The notes beneath the pieces are model-generated. The model worked only from the letters and a program-made list of their open reading frames with translations. It was not told where the DNA came from and made no database searches. The translations under genes were made by a program, and so were the position numbers. Shown here piece by piece: positions 13,769 through 22,309 of a DNA stretch of 64,000 nucleotides. Position 1 is the stretch's first letter, and each line of letters starts with the position of its first letter. The DNA is from Methylobacterium sp. E-045 (GTDB taxonomy: Bacteria > Pseudomonadota > Alphaproteobacteria > Rhizobiales > Beijerinckiaceae): NCBI RefSeq assembly GCF_022829685.1, contig NZ_JAKSYE010000122.1, positions 62,001 through 126,000 on the forward strand, read 5' to 3'.

Positions 13769-14011
13769 ATGCAGAGCAAGCTCACGAAGACGATTATCGG
13801 CGCCGTCATCGCCATCGCTCTCGCCGCTGCCGTGTCCTATGGGCTCATCAACCAGCAGACGGCGGACCAGCTGCAGACCAAGGCGAACCAGACGCTGTCG
13901 GACGATCAGGCCGCCCCGGGCACGGCTCCGCAGCCGCCATCGCCTGCGCCGCAGACCCCCAACCAGCAGGCGCCGACGCAGCCGAACCCCACGCCCGCAC
14001 CTCGGCCGTGA
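13769..14011 (+). CDS. Small membrane-anchored proline-rich protein
   Basis: The 80-residue product from the ATG at 13769 (GGAGG upstream) has one N-terminal membrane span (KTIIGAVIAIALAAAVSYGL) and then a Gln/Pro-rich tail (PQPPSPAPQTPNQQAPTQPN) that would face the periplasm. It is probably a tethered small envelope protein. No family is recognised. Confidence 0.68.
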   Translation: MQSKLTKTIIGAVIAIALAAAVSYGLINQQTADQLQTKANQTLSDDQAAPGTAPQPPSPAPQTPNQQAPTQPNPTPAPRP

Positions 14012-14123
14012 CGATAGCGGATCGGGCGCCGGCACGCCTTCGGTTCGCCGGCTGAAACCGCCCGGTAACCCTCCGGCTTTAGGCCTCGTTAGGCACGAAA
14101 CCGCCGAACCGGGACGGATACCG

Positions 14124-14342
14124 ATGACCAGGGACCAGCTTTCCGCCGAACTGTCGCGCATGGCGAAGATGCAGATCAGCGATATCACCCGGGCCGTGAA
14201 GAGCGGCGACAAGGCCATTGCCTTGAACGAGGTGAGCGACCTCGCGCTGCGCTTGAACCAACTCGCTGATGCCATCGCGGGCGTACCGGCCCCAGCACCG
14301 GCGCCTGCGGCTGCCCGCGACCGCGTCCTCGACCCGGCGTGA
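14124..14342 (+). CDS. Small helical hypothetical protein
   Basis: The 72-residue protein MTRDQLSAELSRMAKMQISD... is helical, with a Pro/Ala-rich tail. Its stop overlaps the GTG start of the next gene (GTGA), so they form an operon. Function unknown. Confidence 0.62.
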   Translation: MTRDQLSAELSRMAKMQISDITRAVKSGDKAIALNEVSDLALRLNQLADAIAGVPAPAPAPAAARDRVLDPA

Positions 14343-15115
14343 CCGCGGCTTCGGAGTGGCGCGCGGAGCGCAATGCCCGCTCCCGCGCCCGCCTCGAACG
14401 GGCGCTCCCGGCGGTCTTCCCGGCGCCCGTCCTTCAGCACGCGCTGTCCCGTCCGCTGATGCCACCGACGCCGCGCCTCGCCGTCGAGAGCTACTGGCGC
14501 AACCACGTCCTCCGGGCCGATCGCCTGGCGCGGGCACTCGCCACGCGCTCGGGCCAGCCGGAGGGATGGACGTGGCGCCTGGGTTCCGAAAAGGGTTCGG
14601 GCCTCGCCGCGACCTTCCGGATGCCCCCTTCTCCCTATCGCGAGCCCGCGCACGCGCGAGGGCCCGGCCATTGCTGCATCTGCGGACAGCCGGTCTTCCG
14701 CTTCGGCTGGCACAAGGATCTGTGGGGTGCCGGCACGCCGAACAGGAACGCCCGCTGGCATTCGGCCTGCGTCACGGCCTGGAAGTTCTGGGTCGCGCCG
14801 AGCGATCAGGTGAAGGTTCTGAAGGCGCATCAGCGTCATCGCTGCGCGGCCTCCGGGAAGCGCCTGCTGAAGACGGCCGAGGTCGATCACTCCACGCCGC
14901 TCTACCGCGTCTGGCGCGAGCACCGAGATGCCCCCTGGCCGACCCTTCTGGCCTACTGGGGAGCGCCGAACCTTCAGGTCGTCAACCGCGTTGTTCACCT
15001 GGAAAAATGCGGCACGGAGGCCAGCGAGAGGGCGCACCGACGGCGGTGCCCCGTTCCTGAGGCAGCCCTCGATTCGGAGTCGGACAGCCCGATGCTTCTC
15101 CCAACGCAGGTCTGA
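14339..15115 (+). CDS. HNH-like endonuclease-domain protein
   Basis: The 258-residue protein (GTG start inside the previous stop) has a zinc-ribbon-like CCICG at about residue 111, followed by WHSACVTAWKFW and HRCAASGKRLLKTAEVDHST. The VDH pair and the later LQVVNRVVHLEKCGTEA resemble an HNH nuclease core, although the pattern is less regular than classical HNH. The first 100 residues are basic and helical. It could cut DNA or be a degenerate zinc-binding protein. The GTGA overlap suggests joint expression with the small gene before it. Confidence 0.6.
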   Translation: MTAASEWRAERNARSRARLERALPAVFPAPVLQHALSRPLMPPTPRLAVESYWRNHVLRADRLARALATRSGQPEGWTWRLGSEKGSGLAATFRMPPSPYREPAHARGPGHCCICGQPVFRFGWHKDLWGAGTPNRNARWHSACVTAWKFWVAPSDQVKVLKAHQRHRCAASGKRLLKTAEVDHSTPLYRVWREHRDAPWPTLLAYWGAPNLQVVNRVVHLEKCGTEASERAHRRRCPVPEAALDSESDSPMLLPTQV

Positions 15116-15215
15116 GCCGCCTGTCGGAGCAAATTGCTGTCACGCCTGCCCATCGGGTGCCGTGATGTACAGGATAGCCGCGCGATGCGGCACCGCGCCA
15201 ATCGGAGGACTCCAC

Positions 15216-15428
15216 ATGACGGATGACAAAGGCGGCCATCAGGATCGCAAGGACACCAAGGCGGCCAAGGCCGCAGAGCGCGCCGACATCGCCGGTCAGG
15301 TCTGGGAAGAGGTCAGGGGCCGGGAGACGGCGCGTGACGATCAGATCGTTCGCCTGAAAGCCCAGCGCCTCGAGCGAGATGCCGCGGACGCCGCTGCAGA
15401 AAAGCCCCCCACCAAGCGGTCGAAGTGA
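15216..15428 (+). CDS. Small highly charged hypothetical protein
   Basis: The 70-residue product MTDDKGGHQDRKDTKAAKAA... is Lys/Asp/Ala-rich and probably largely helical or disordered. GGAGGACTCCAC precedes the ATG. No domain is recognised. Confidence 0.62.
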   Translation: MTDDKGGHQDRKDTKAAKAAERADIAGQVWEEVRGRETARDDQIVRLKAQRLERDAADAAAEKPPTKRSK

Positions 15429-15523
15429 GGGACGCGCCACGCTCTGACCGAACCTTTTAGCCGCGGGATCGGGGGCCGGGCACGCGGGTTGGATCATCAC
15501 ACCCGCACCTCGGAGCCCGTCCC

Positions 15524-15703
15524 ATGGCCGACATCCGTCACGCTTATTCCGACCCGATCGAACAGGGCGCCCAGGCCCGCATCCATGGTCATCCCAAGGA
15601 TGCGTGCCCCTATCCGCGCGACAGCGAGGAGCGGACCTCCTGGATGGAGGGGTATGACGGGACGCCGCGCGAGGATGGGCCCGAGACGAGACCGGCCTGC
15701 TGA
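15524..15703 (+). CDS. Ribosome modulation factor-like protein
   Basis: This 59-residue frame starts MADIRHAYSDPIEQGAQARI. It shows the RMF pattern: A-Y-x-x-x-x-x-x-G-x-x-A, then G, ACPYP, then R-x-x-W-x-x-GYDG. RMF in gamma-proteobacteria helps form inactive 100S ribosomes in stationary phase. Related short proteins occur in Hyphomicrobiales, and some family members encoded on plasmids have other roles. GGAG lies about nine bases before the ATG. Family membership is fairly clear; the role here is not shown. Confidence 0.72.
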   Translation: MADIRHAYSDPIEQGAQARIHGHPKDACPYPRDSEERTSWMEGYDGTPREDGPETRPAC

Positions 15704-15937
15704 GAACGAGTGCGACCGTGGCAGGGGCCGTGCGCAAGCCGCTCACGGCCTCGCCGTCCAGGTCTCTCCTGCTGGTCGAACGACCCGACCTGAGTCAGGC
15801 CGCTGCATATGAGCAACATCGACCGGCAGGGTCCACGAGATCATGTTTGGCCAACCTTGGCGCCCTTGACGATTACGGAAAATTAGGGAGTGTTCTCAGG
15901 TCGGCACGCTGGACGCCGGGAAGATGCGCTCAGATAG

Positions 15938-16456
15938 ATGGTAAGGATTCGTACGGTGGATCAGATCGAAAAGATCATGCGTGATCTCACCAAGGATTTC
16001 GAAGCCGAGCGGCAGACATCCGACACAAAGCAAACTCCGCCGTCTTCACTGGCCGGTATCCTGCGTGTCATCGGCCCGACGGACCGGCAAAACGCCGAAT
16101 TTCCTCTCAATCAGCACGCGACTCCGCAGGATTGGTCGGACCTCATCGAAAGGGTCAGGAACGCGGCGCATCGCGTGAGGGAGGCTGAGGCTGAGGCTCA
16201 TGAGCAAGAAATCCGGGTTCGTGAGCTTCTGGACCGGGTTCGTGAGGATATGACGGTCGCGCATGATCGCATCAGGGCGGCCGAGAGCCATGCCCAGGAC
16301 ATTCAAACCCGGTCCGATGCTCTGCTGAAGGCCGCGGATGCTCGGGTCAAGGACGCGGAAGAGCGGGCTCGCTCCGCGGAGGCGTGGCTGTCGAAGATCT
16401 CGATGACGATCACCGAGGAATTCGCCGCCAAGGACGAAAAGCGGCTCACGGCCTGA
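15938..16456 (+). CDS. Coiled-coil hypothetical protein
   Basis: The 172-residue product has a polar N-terminal part and a long continuous coiled coil from about residue 65 to 155 (IERVRNAAHRVREAEAEAHE...RVKDAEERARSAEAW). No membrane span or enzyme motif is seen. A scaffold or regulatory role is possible, but nothing more can be said. Confidence 0.65.
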   Translation: MVRIRTVDQIEKIMRDLTKDFEAERQTSDTKQTPPSSLAGILRVIGPTDRQNAEFPLNQHATPQDWSDLIERVRNAAHRVREAEAEAHEQEIRVRELLDRVREDMTVAHDRIRAAESHAQDIQTRSDALLKAADARVKDAEERARSAEAWLSKISMTITEEFAAKDEKRLTA

Positions 16457-16737
16457 ATGTGATCCGCATGAGGTGCGGGTGGCTGCGGTTGGACGCGGCC
16501 GCTCCACGGCTCCGGCGCATCGCTGGCAGCGTCAGGGACCGTCCGGTCGGGCGGCAGCATGTCGTCCACCCTGACCAGGAGGGTCGACGGTTCGAGCGTC
16601 CCATCCTCCCGCACCCCGTCCTCGCCGAAGTGTCTCTCACGAAACTCCCGCTGCGCCGTCGTGTTCTGAGCGAGAACCGACCGAGGCCGGAAGTTTGGTG
16701 AGGCACTCTAGGTTCGCCGCCGGATCAGGGAGACGAC

Positions 16738-17013
16738 ATGGCGTTCACAGCAAAATCGGCCTCGGAAACGAAGGCCGCCGATCTGGCATCGGCCCTGGTC
16801 CGGATCGCGGATCGAGAGGGCGCGCCGGTCGGCATCGGTGTCGATCAGCTGCGGCGGGGCAATCCGCGACTGACGCCCCTGGCGATCGGCCAGATGTACC
16901 GGAAGCATCGCGATATCCTCGAGGCTGCTCTCGCGGAGCGCGGCTACGTGCTGATCGACTATACCGACCAGGGACCGGGCAGGGGAATGGAATTTGAGAT
17001 CGGGTCGTCCTGA
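16738..17013 (+). CDS. Hypothetical protein
   Basis: The 91-residue product MAFTAKSASETKAADLASAL... has GGGAG upstream of the ATG. The middle (VGIGVDQLRRGNPRLTPLAI, GQMYRKHRDILEAALAERGY) looks like a small helical domain, perhaps a degenerate HTH. The end is acidic/aromatic. Function unknown. Confidence 0.65.
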   Translation: MAFTAKSASETKAADLASALVRIADREGAPVGIGVDQLRRGNPRLTPLAIGQMYRKHRDILEAALAERGYVLIDYTDQGPGRGMEFEIGSS

Positions 17014-17199
17014 GCATGGTCGCCACGATGGGGCTCGCGCGGCCACCGCGAGGATTCAAGCCAGCGGCACTCGATAAGTCCCCGACACGCGATTCAAGCC
17101 GAAACTAATCGCGCGCATTCGTCGAACTCGTGATGGCTCGACGGACATAAAAAGCGGCGTATCCTCATTCTTGTCCCAAACGGGACAGGGGAGGCAAAA

Positions 17200-17454
17200 A
17201 TGTCCGCGAACTGGAAATTGGCCAAAGAGGATTTGGACTGGAGCCTCAACCAAGGACACGATGTAAAAGGCCGAGCCGAGTTGAAGGAGGCGTTCAGCAA
17301 GGGCGACGCAAAAGAAATAGGACACGTCATCGAAGCATTCAAAATGGGCCAGCGAGACAACCACAAGCTGGCAAATCTGGCGCGGTGCGCCCACGAGGAC
17401 GACAAGAGGCTGTACAATATCGGTCGAAAACTGATCGAGCTAAAACCGTCATAG
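17200..17454 (+). CDS. Hypothetical protein, AT-richer gene
   Basis: The 84-residue product MSANWKLAKEDLDWSLNQGH... starts behind a strong GGGGAGG. It is charged, with helical stretches (ELKEAFSKGDAKEIGHVIEA). The coding sequence is AT-richer than its neighbours, which suggests recent arrival. No domain is recognised. Confidence 0.65.
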   Translation: MSANWKLAKEDLDWSLNQGHDVKGRAELKEAFSKGDAKEIGHVIEAFKMGQRDNHKLANLARCAHEDDKRLYNIGRKLIELKPS

Positions 17455-17884
17455 CAATCCGGCCGGGACGACGTATCGCAGCACGAAGAGCGGCCCAGGA
17501 GGATTGAAGCTGCTTTCGTTCACCGCCTGCGACGACGAGGGAAACACGGGGATACCGCCACCCGAAAGGGACGACGCACAAGGGCACAGCCCCAACAGGG
17601 CCGGACTGCACGCGATCCGGTGCATCTTGCCGTGGAGGACGGCGAAACGGCTTCGCCCCACCGTGGGGCGTGTAACGGCCGAGGCGATTGTGCACCGGTT
17701 GGGGAAAGGGACCGATCGGTGGCTTGCGCCCGATCCGGCGAGACCCTGACCGACCGAGAGGGTTGCACCCGATCCGGTTGAAACCCCGGATCGGGTGAAC
17801 CGACCGGCGAGTTCCCCCGATCCGGGGGGCGCAGATTGCCGGTCCCCGAAACTGCTGTTGCGAGGCCTGAGTTTTCAGGGCTGC
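17455..17884. other. 430-bp non-coding stretch with a repeat cluster
   Basis: No gene is convincing here. The stretch contains the CCCGATCCGG repeat cluster (17729-17825) and a strong hairpin at 17767-17796, and it abuts the truncated helicase fragment. Confidence 0.5.
17729..17825. repeat. CCCGATCCGG repeat cluster with 11-bp hairpin
   Basis: CCCGATCCGG occurs at 17729-17738, 17768-17777 and 17816-17825, and inverted at 17786-17795. The second and third copies form a perfect 11-bp inverted repeat (17767-17777 with 17786-17796) around an 8-nt loop. Confidence 0.75.
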
Positions 17885-18352
17885 TCATCGACCTGTCCCC
17901 GTCAGCAGGGCGGGAACCGGCCGTTCTACGGGGTTCTCCCCCTCGCGGTTCAGCTGGGACACGCCGACCACGGGAATGCCAAGTTCCTTGGCCAGCCCCT
18001 TCAGGCCGGTGGTGATCTCGGTCATCTGCCGCACCCGGTCGCCCTGGGAGCGCTTGGAAGGCCGGATCAGGCCGATATGGTCGATGATGATGGCCGCGAG
18101 CGGGATGCCCCGACACTCGGCGCGCAGGCGCATCTGACCGGTCCGGGCCGCGATCCGCGCCGGCATCAGGCCGGACTGCGGCTCGATCCGGAGCGGGATG
18201 TCGACACAGATCGTCTCGCCTTCCGGCGAGAGGCTGCGAGCCTCGGCGAGGGCGCGAGAGGTGGTCGCCTCCTGCGAGTGGGGCGAGGTCGGGCTCGCCT
18301 CGAGGGCGGACCGGAACCGCATTGTCCGCACGGGACCGGACGGACCCCGCAC
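17885..18352 (-). pseudogene. Truncated DnaB-like replicative helicase fragment
   Basis: The 155-codon frame matches the middle of the DnaB RecA-like domain. It has RALAEARSL, then IPLAAIIIDHIGLI (Walker B, residues 84-97), RVRQMTEITTGLKGLAKELG and IPVVGVSQLNRE at 126-137. The N-terminal domain, the Walker A motif and the C-terminal part of the core are all missing, and the frame ends soon after SQLNRE with unrelated residues. No ribosome-binding site is apparent. It is probably a remnant of a helicase gene from a mobile element or a partial duplication. Confidence 0.8.
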
Positions 18353-18487
18353 AGATCCGCCGGCCTGGGGCCCGATCGTCCGGGTGCGGCCCGAGACTGG
18401 CAGAAGCGTCCCATGGCGAAGCTTCGATGCGCGGGTGAATCTCCTGGACGAGCCGGCCGTCGAGCCGGGAGTCCGGAGATCAAGCCC

Positions 18488-20641
18488 ATGTTGCCCTCAC
18501 TCATCACCACGCGGTTCCGCCTGCCGGAGGGCGCCGGAATCGTCCAGCCCGTCTCGCCGCTGTTCCTGGCGCTTCTCGCGCTGCTCATCTCGATCTGCTC
18601 GGCCAGTGCCCTGCCGGCACCGTCGAGCGGCAGTCTCGTCCTGCGCGGGTCGGATGCTGCCTCGCCGGTCGAGGCGCCGCGGCTCAGCACCGATTTCAGC
18701 GTCACCGTCAGCGGCCCGACCGCCCGCACGGTGGTGACGCAGGCCTTCCGCAACACCACCGGATCCTGGGTGGAAGGCACCTACCTCTACCCGCTGCCGG
18801 ACGATTCGGCGGTCGATACGATGAAGCTCGTGATCGGCGACAAGGTGGTCGTCGCCGAGATCCGCGAACGCGCGGCGGCCAGGCGCCTCTACGAGGCGGC
18901 CAGGGCGGCCGGACAGAGCGCCGCCCTGACCGAACAGGAGCGGCCGAACGTCTTCACCAACACCGTCGCCAATATCGGACCGGGCGAGACCGTGCTGGTG
19001 CAGATCGAGTACCAGCAGACGGTGGCCATGTCCGGGGGCACCCGCTCCCTGCGCCTGCCCCTGGTCGTGGCGCCCCGCTACAACCCGGCCCCGCCGGCAG
19101 TGGATCTCGTCTCGGCGCGCGATGAGGCCGTCTCAGACCCGGTGCCCGATCGCGGCCGGATCACGGCGCCCGTCCTCGACCCCTCCCTAGCCGCCCCGGT
19201 CAATCCGATCGGTATCACGGTGCGGCTCCAGGCCGGCTTCCCGCTCGGCCCGGTGAGGAGCGCCACCCATCCGCTCCATGTGGACGAGACCGGTCCGGAG
19301 TCCCGGCGCGTCACCCTCGCCGACGGGGTCGTCCCTGCTGACCGCGACTTCGAACTCACCTGGGAACCCGTGCCGAGCAGGGAGCCGCGCCTCGGATTGT
19401 TCCGGGAGACGGTGGCCGGCCACACCTACCTCCTCGCGACCGTCACCCCGCCGGACGCGAACGCAGCGCCGCGCCAGCCCCGTGACGTGGTCTTCGTCAT
19501 CGACAATTCGGGGTCGATGGCCGGTGCCTCGATGCGGCAGGCGAAGGCCGGGCTGCTCGCCGGCCTGGCCCGGCTCACCCCCCGGGACCGGTTCACCGTC
19601 ATCCGCTTCGACCACACCATGAGCCAGCTCTTTCCGGAGCCGGTCCCGGCACATCCCGAGAATCTGCAGGCGGCCGAGAGCTTCGTCGCCGGACTGGAGG
19701 CGAGCGGCGGCACCGAGATGCTCGCTCCGCTCCGTGCGGCGCTCGCCGACAGCCATCCGGAGGATCGCAGCCGCGTCCGGCAGATCGTCTTCCTCACGGA
19801 TGGCGCCATCGGCGACGAGAACCGGATCTTCGCCGCGATCCATGATGGAATCGGCCGCAGCCGGCTGTTCATGGTCGGGATCGGCTCGGCCCCGAACGGG
19901 CATCTGATGCGTCACGCCGCCGAGATCGGCCGGGGCAGCTACACGGCGATCCACACCGTCGACCAGGTCGCCGAACGCACACGCAGCCTCTATGCCAAAC
20001 TGGAGAACCCCGCCGTCACCGACCTGGCCGCCACGCTCTCGAACGGCGGCGACATCACGCCGAATCCGCTGCCCGACCTCTACCGCGGTGAGCCGGTGGT
20101 GCTCGCGGCCGAGATCGCCGACCCGACGGGCACCCTGACACTGACGGGCCGCATCGGCGAAGCGCCGTGGCAGACCAGCGTATCCCTGGCCGAGGCGGCC
20201 GAGGGTACGGGCATCTCGAAGGTCTGGGCACGCTCGAAGATCGCCGAGGCCGAAACCGCCCGCGTCACCGGGCGCGTGATGCCGAACCAGGCCGATGCCA
20301 CGATTCTGCAGCTTGCCCTCGCGCATAAGCTGATGACCCGCCTGACCAGCCTCGTCGCCGTCGACGCGACCCCGCGCCGGCCGGCGGGGACGCCCCTCAT
20401 GGCGACCGATCTGCCCTTGAACCTGCCCGCGGGCTGGGACTTCGCGAAGGTCTTCGGCGAGCGCGCCACGCCGTCGCCGCAGGAGCGCCGCGCGGCTCTC
20501 ATCCCGGCCCAGGCCATGGTTTCGGCCCCGACGGTCCCGCTGCCCCAGACCGGCGCGGGCACCCGGGCGCAGATCGTCCTAGGCCTTGTCCTGCTGCTCT
20601 GCGGATGGCTCACCCTTCGCAGGATGCGGAGCGTCCGATGA
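18488..20641 (+). CDS. VIT/vWA surface protein with LPXTG-type sorting signal
   Basis: The 717-residue product has an N-terminal signal (hydrophobic stretch at about 25-43, LFLALLALLISICSASALPA). A VIT domain follows at about 55-180 (TDFSVTVSGPTARTVVTQAF..., GTYLYPLPDD). A von Willebrand A domain carries the MIDAS motif DNSGS at residues 339-343. The C-terminus is LPQTG at 685-689, then a hydrophobic span and Arg-rich end, which is a sorting signal. This matches the proteobacterial sortase target proteins that travel with class GN sortases. The ATG at 18488 has GGAG upstream; the long frame before it is spurious. The next gene is the sortase, overlapping by ATGA. Confidence 0.9.
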   Translation: MLPSLITTRFRLPEGAGIVQPVSPLFLALLALLISICSASALPAPSSGSLVLRGSDAASPVEAPRLSTDFSVTVSGPTARTVVTQAFRNTTGSWVEGTYLYPLPDDSAVDTMKLVIGDKVVVAEIRERAAARRLYEAARAAGQSAALTEQERPNVFTNTVANIGPGETVLVQIEYQQTVAMSGGTRSLRLPLVVAPRYNPAPPAVDLVSARDEAVSDPVPDRGRITAPVLDPSLAAPVNPIGITVRLQAGFPLGPVRSATHPLHVDETGPESRRVTLADGVVPADRDFELTWEPVPSREPRLGLFRETVAGHTYLLATVTPPDANAAPRQPRDVVFVIDNSGSMAGASMRQAKAGLLAGLARLTPRDRFTVIRFDHTMSQLFPEPVPAHPENLQAAESFVAGLEASGGTEMLAPLRAALADSHPEDRSRVRQIVFLTDGAIGDENRIFAAIHDGIGRSRLFMVGIGSAPNGHLMRHAAEIGRGSYTAIHTVDQVAERTRSLYAKLENPAVTDLAATLSNGGDITPNPLPDLYRGEPVVLAAEIADPTGTLTLTGRIGEAPWQTSVSLAEAAEGTGISKVWARSKIAEAETARVTGRVMPNQADATILQLALAHKLMTRLTSLVAVDATPRRPAGTPLMATDLPLNLPAGWDFAKVFGERATPSPQERRAALIPAQAMVSAPTVPLPQTGAGTRAQIVLGLVLLLCGWLTLRRMRSVR

Positions 20642-21213
20642 GCGGCCGGACCGGGGGGAGGGTGCTCGCCACCCTCCTCATCCTCGCGGGCCTCGGCGTC
20701 CTGGCCGGGGCCGCCTGGATCCCCGCAAAGGCCGCGCTCGCGCAGGTACTGCTCGAGCGCGCCTTTGCCCGAAGCCTCGCCGAGGGCCGCCCGGTGCGGC
20801 CCTGGCCATCGGCCGATACCGAGCCGGTGGCCCGCCTCACGGTAGCGGGACAGAGCTTCATCGCCCTGCGCGGCGGCAGCGGACAGGCCCTGGCCTTCGG
20901 CCCCGGCCATCTCGACGGGACGCCGGAGGCGGGCGAGCCCGGCACCGCCATCTTCGCGGCTCATCGCGATACGCAATTCGCGGTGCTCGCCACGGTGAAG
21001 CCGGGCGATGTCGTCGCGGTGACGCGACGGGACGGACGCACCGTCCGGTTCCGGATCAGCGGCAGCCGGGTCGTGCCCTGGGACGCATCGGGGATCGATC
21101 CGGCCTCGTCGGGGCGGACCATCGCCCTCGTGACCTGCTGGCCTCTCGACGGCCTGGTGCAGGGGCCGCTGCGCCTGGTTGTGGAGGCGGAGGCCGTGGA
21201 CGACGCGGAGTGA
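20638..21213 (+). CDS. Class GN sortase
   Basis: The 191-residue protein starts in an ATGA overlap with its target gene. It has an N-terminal membrane span (VLATLLILAGLGVLAGAAWI). The sortase catalytic set is His109 in FAAHRDT, Cys167 in LVTCWPL and Arg179 in GPLRLVV. It should cut the LPQTG motif of the upstream vWA protein and join the protein to an acceptor in the envelope or release it. Dedicated one-sortase/one-target pairs are the known arrangement for this class. All catalytic residues are present. Confidence 0.92.
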   Translation: MSGRTGGRVLATLLILAGLGVLAGAAWIPAKAALAQVLLERAFARSLAEGRPVRPWPSADTEPVARLTVAGQSFIALRGGSGQALAFGPGHLDGTPEAGEPGTAIFAAHRDTQFAVLATVKPGDVVAVTRRDGRTVRFRISGSRVVPWDASGIDPASSGRTIALVTCWPLDGLVQGPLRLVVEAEAVDDAE

Positions 21214-21283
21214 ACCGCTCCCCTTGCCAGCCCGTGCGGTTTCGTGCGGATCTCTGCGGAGACGAGCGACGAGCCAAGAGACC

Positions 21284-22042
21284 GTGCAAGAACCCGAGAC
21301 CGAGCTGCCCGAGGGCCAGAGCCGCGCCATCGCCCAGGCCGTGCGCGAGGCCCTCGCCCGCCGCCGGATCTCCCGCCAAGCGCTCGCCGATCTGGCTCGG
21401 ATCAGCATCTCGACCCTGGAAAAGGCTCTGGCCGGCCGCCGGCCCTTCACCCTCGCCACCACCATCCGCCTGGAAGAAGCGCTCGGCCAGCGTCTGCGCG
21501 ACGGCGCCGAGCCCGCGACCGCGGCACCCGAGACCCGGCATGCCCCTTCGGAACTCGGCTCCTATTCCCGCGAATCCGCCACCTGGCTCGAAGGGCGCTA
21601 TCTGACGCTGCGACCGTCCTTCGGCATGGCGGATGCGGTCTTCGCCTATCGCACCGAGATCGCCTGGGACGCGGCGACCGCACGCCTCGCCTTCCGCGAG
21701 GCCGAGCGGAGCGATACGCCCTTCGCCCAGACCGGCAGCGTCGCGGTGCCGAACCAGTCGGGCATGATCTACCTCGTCACCAATTGGCAGGGGCAGTGCC
21801 GCCTTGCCGTGCTCTGCCGGCCGACCATTCATGGCGAGATGTTCGGGCTGCTGACGACGCTGCATGCGGGACGCGGCACGCAGCTCACCCCGGCCGCGGC
21901 TCCGCTCGCCCTCATCCCCGAGGCCTCGGCCGGCCCGGAACTCAGCTACGGACGCGTGACGTCCGGCATGCCGGCCTATGCCGATTACCGCCGCCAGCTC
22001 GGACGGGTGTTCGACGAGGGCTACGGGGTCCTGTTCTCCTGA
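21284..22042 (+). CDS. HTH (XRE-type) transcriptional regulator
   Basis: The 252-residue product from a GTG has an HTH at about residues 15-70 (IAQAVREALARRRISRQALA, DLARISISTLEKALAGRRPF) followed by a 170-residue beta-rich domain (LEGRYLTLRPSFGMADAVFA...SGMIYLVTNWQGQC) that probably senses a ligand. The ribosome-binding site is weak, so the start is uncertain. It lies about 70 bases after the sortase on the same strand and may control the sortase pair. Similar proteins in Methylobacterium-type genomes are annotated only as helix-turn-helix proteins. Confidence 0.72.
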   Translation: MQEPETELPEGQSRAIAQAVREALARRRISRQALADLARISISTLEKALAGRRPFTLATTIRLEEALGQRLRDGAEPATAAPETRHAPSELGSYSRESATWLEGRYLTLRPSFGMADAVFAYRTEIAWDAATARLAFREAERSDTPFAQTGSVAVPNQSGMIYLVTNWQGQCRLAVLCRPTIHGEMFGLLTTLHAGRGTQLTPAAAPLALIPEASAGPELSYGRVTSGMPAYADYRRQLGRVFDEGYGVLFS

Positions 22043-22309
22043 TCCCCGCACGCCGTGCCGCGCCCAGACTCTCACGATCACGGTGGAGCGAGCCCGAAGG
22101 CCGCGTCCCGGTGAGAGGCGGCATGCGCCGATCGAGCGGACGGGTCCGACGTCCGGATGCACGGCTCCCGACAGGCGACACCCTCACGCCAAACGGTAGC
22201 TTGAGCATCTCTCGCGCGCGCCGAAGTCCCTACGAGGCGCATGATCCCGGACTGCGATGGCGCGGACCTGACAAAGTGCCGTCACGTCGCGTCCTCCACT
22301 CGGCACCGA

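Noticed and set aside
13283..15037. 584-codon minus-strand open frame
   Set aside because: Opposite the small host genes, which have ribosome-binding sites and coupled starts; Arg/Pro/Ala-rich composition.
16303..16614. Possible minus-strand small gene (GTG start)
   Set aside because: The first part looks protein-like, but it has no ATG, overlaps the 3' end of the coiled-coil gene and matches nothing I know.
17795..18487. N-terminal extension of the vWA surface protein
   Set aside because: The true signal peptide begins at 18488; the extension overlaps the helicase fragment and has no protein-like features.
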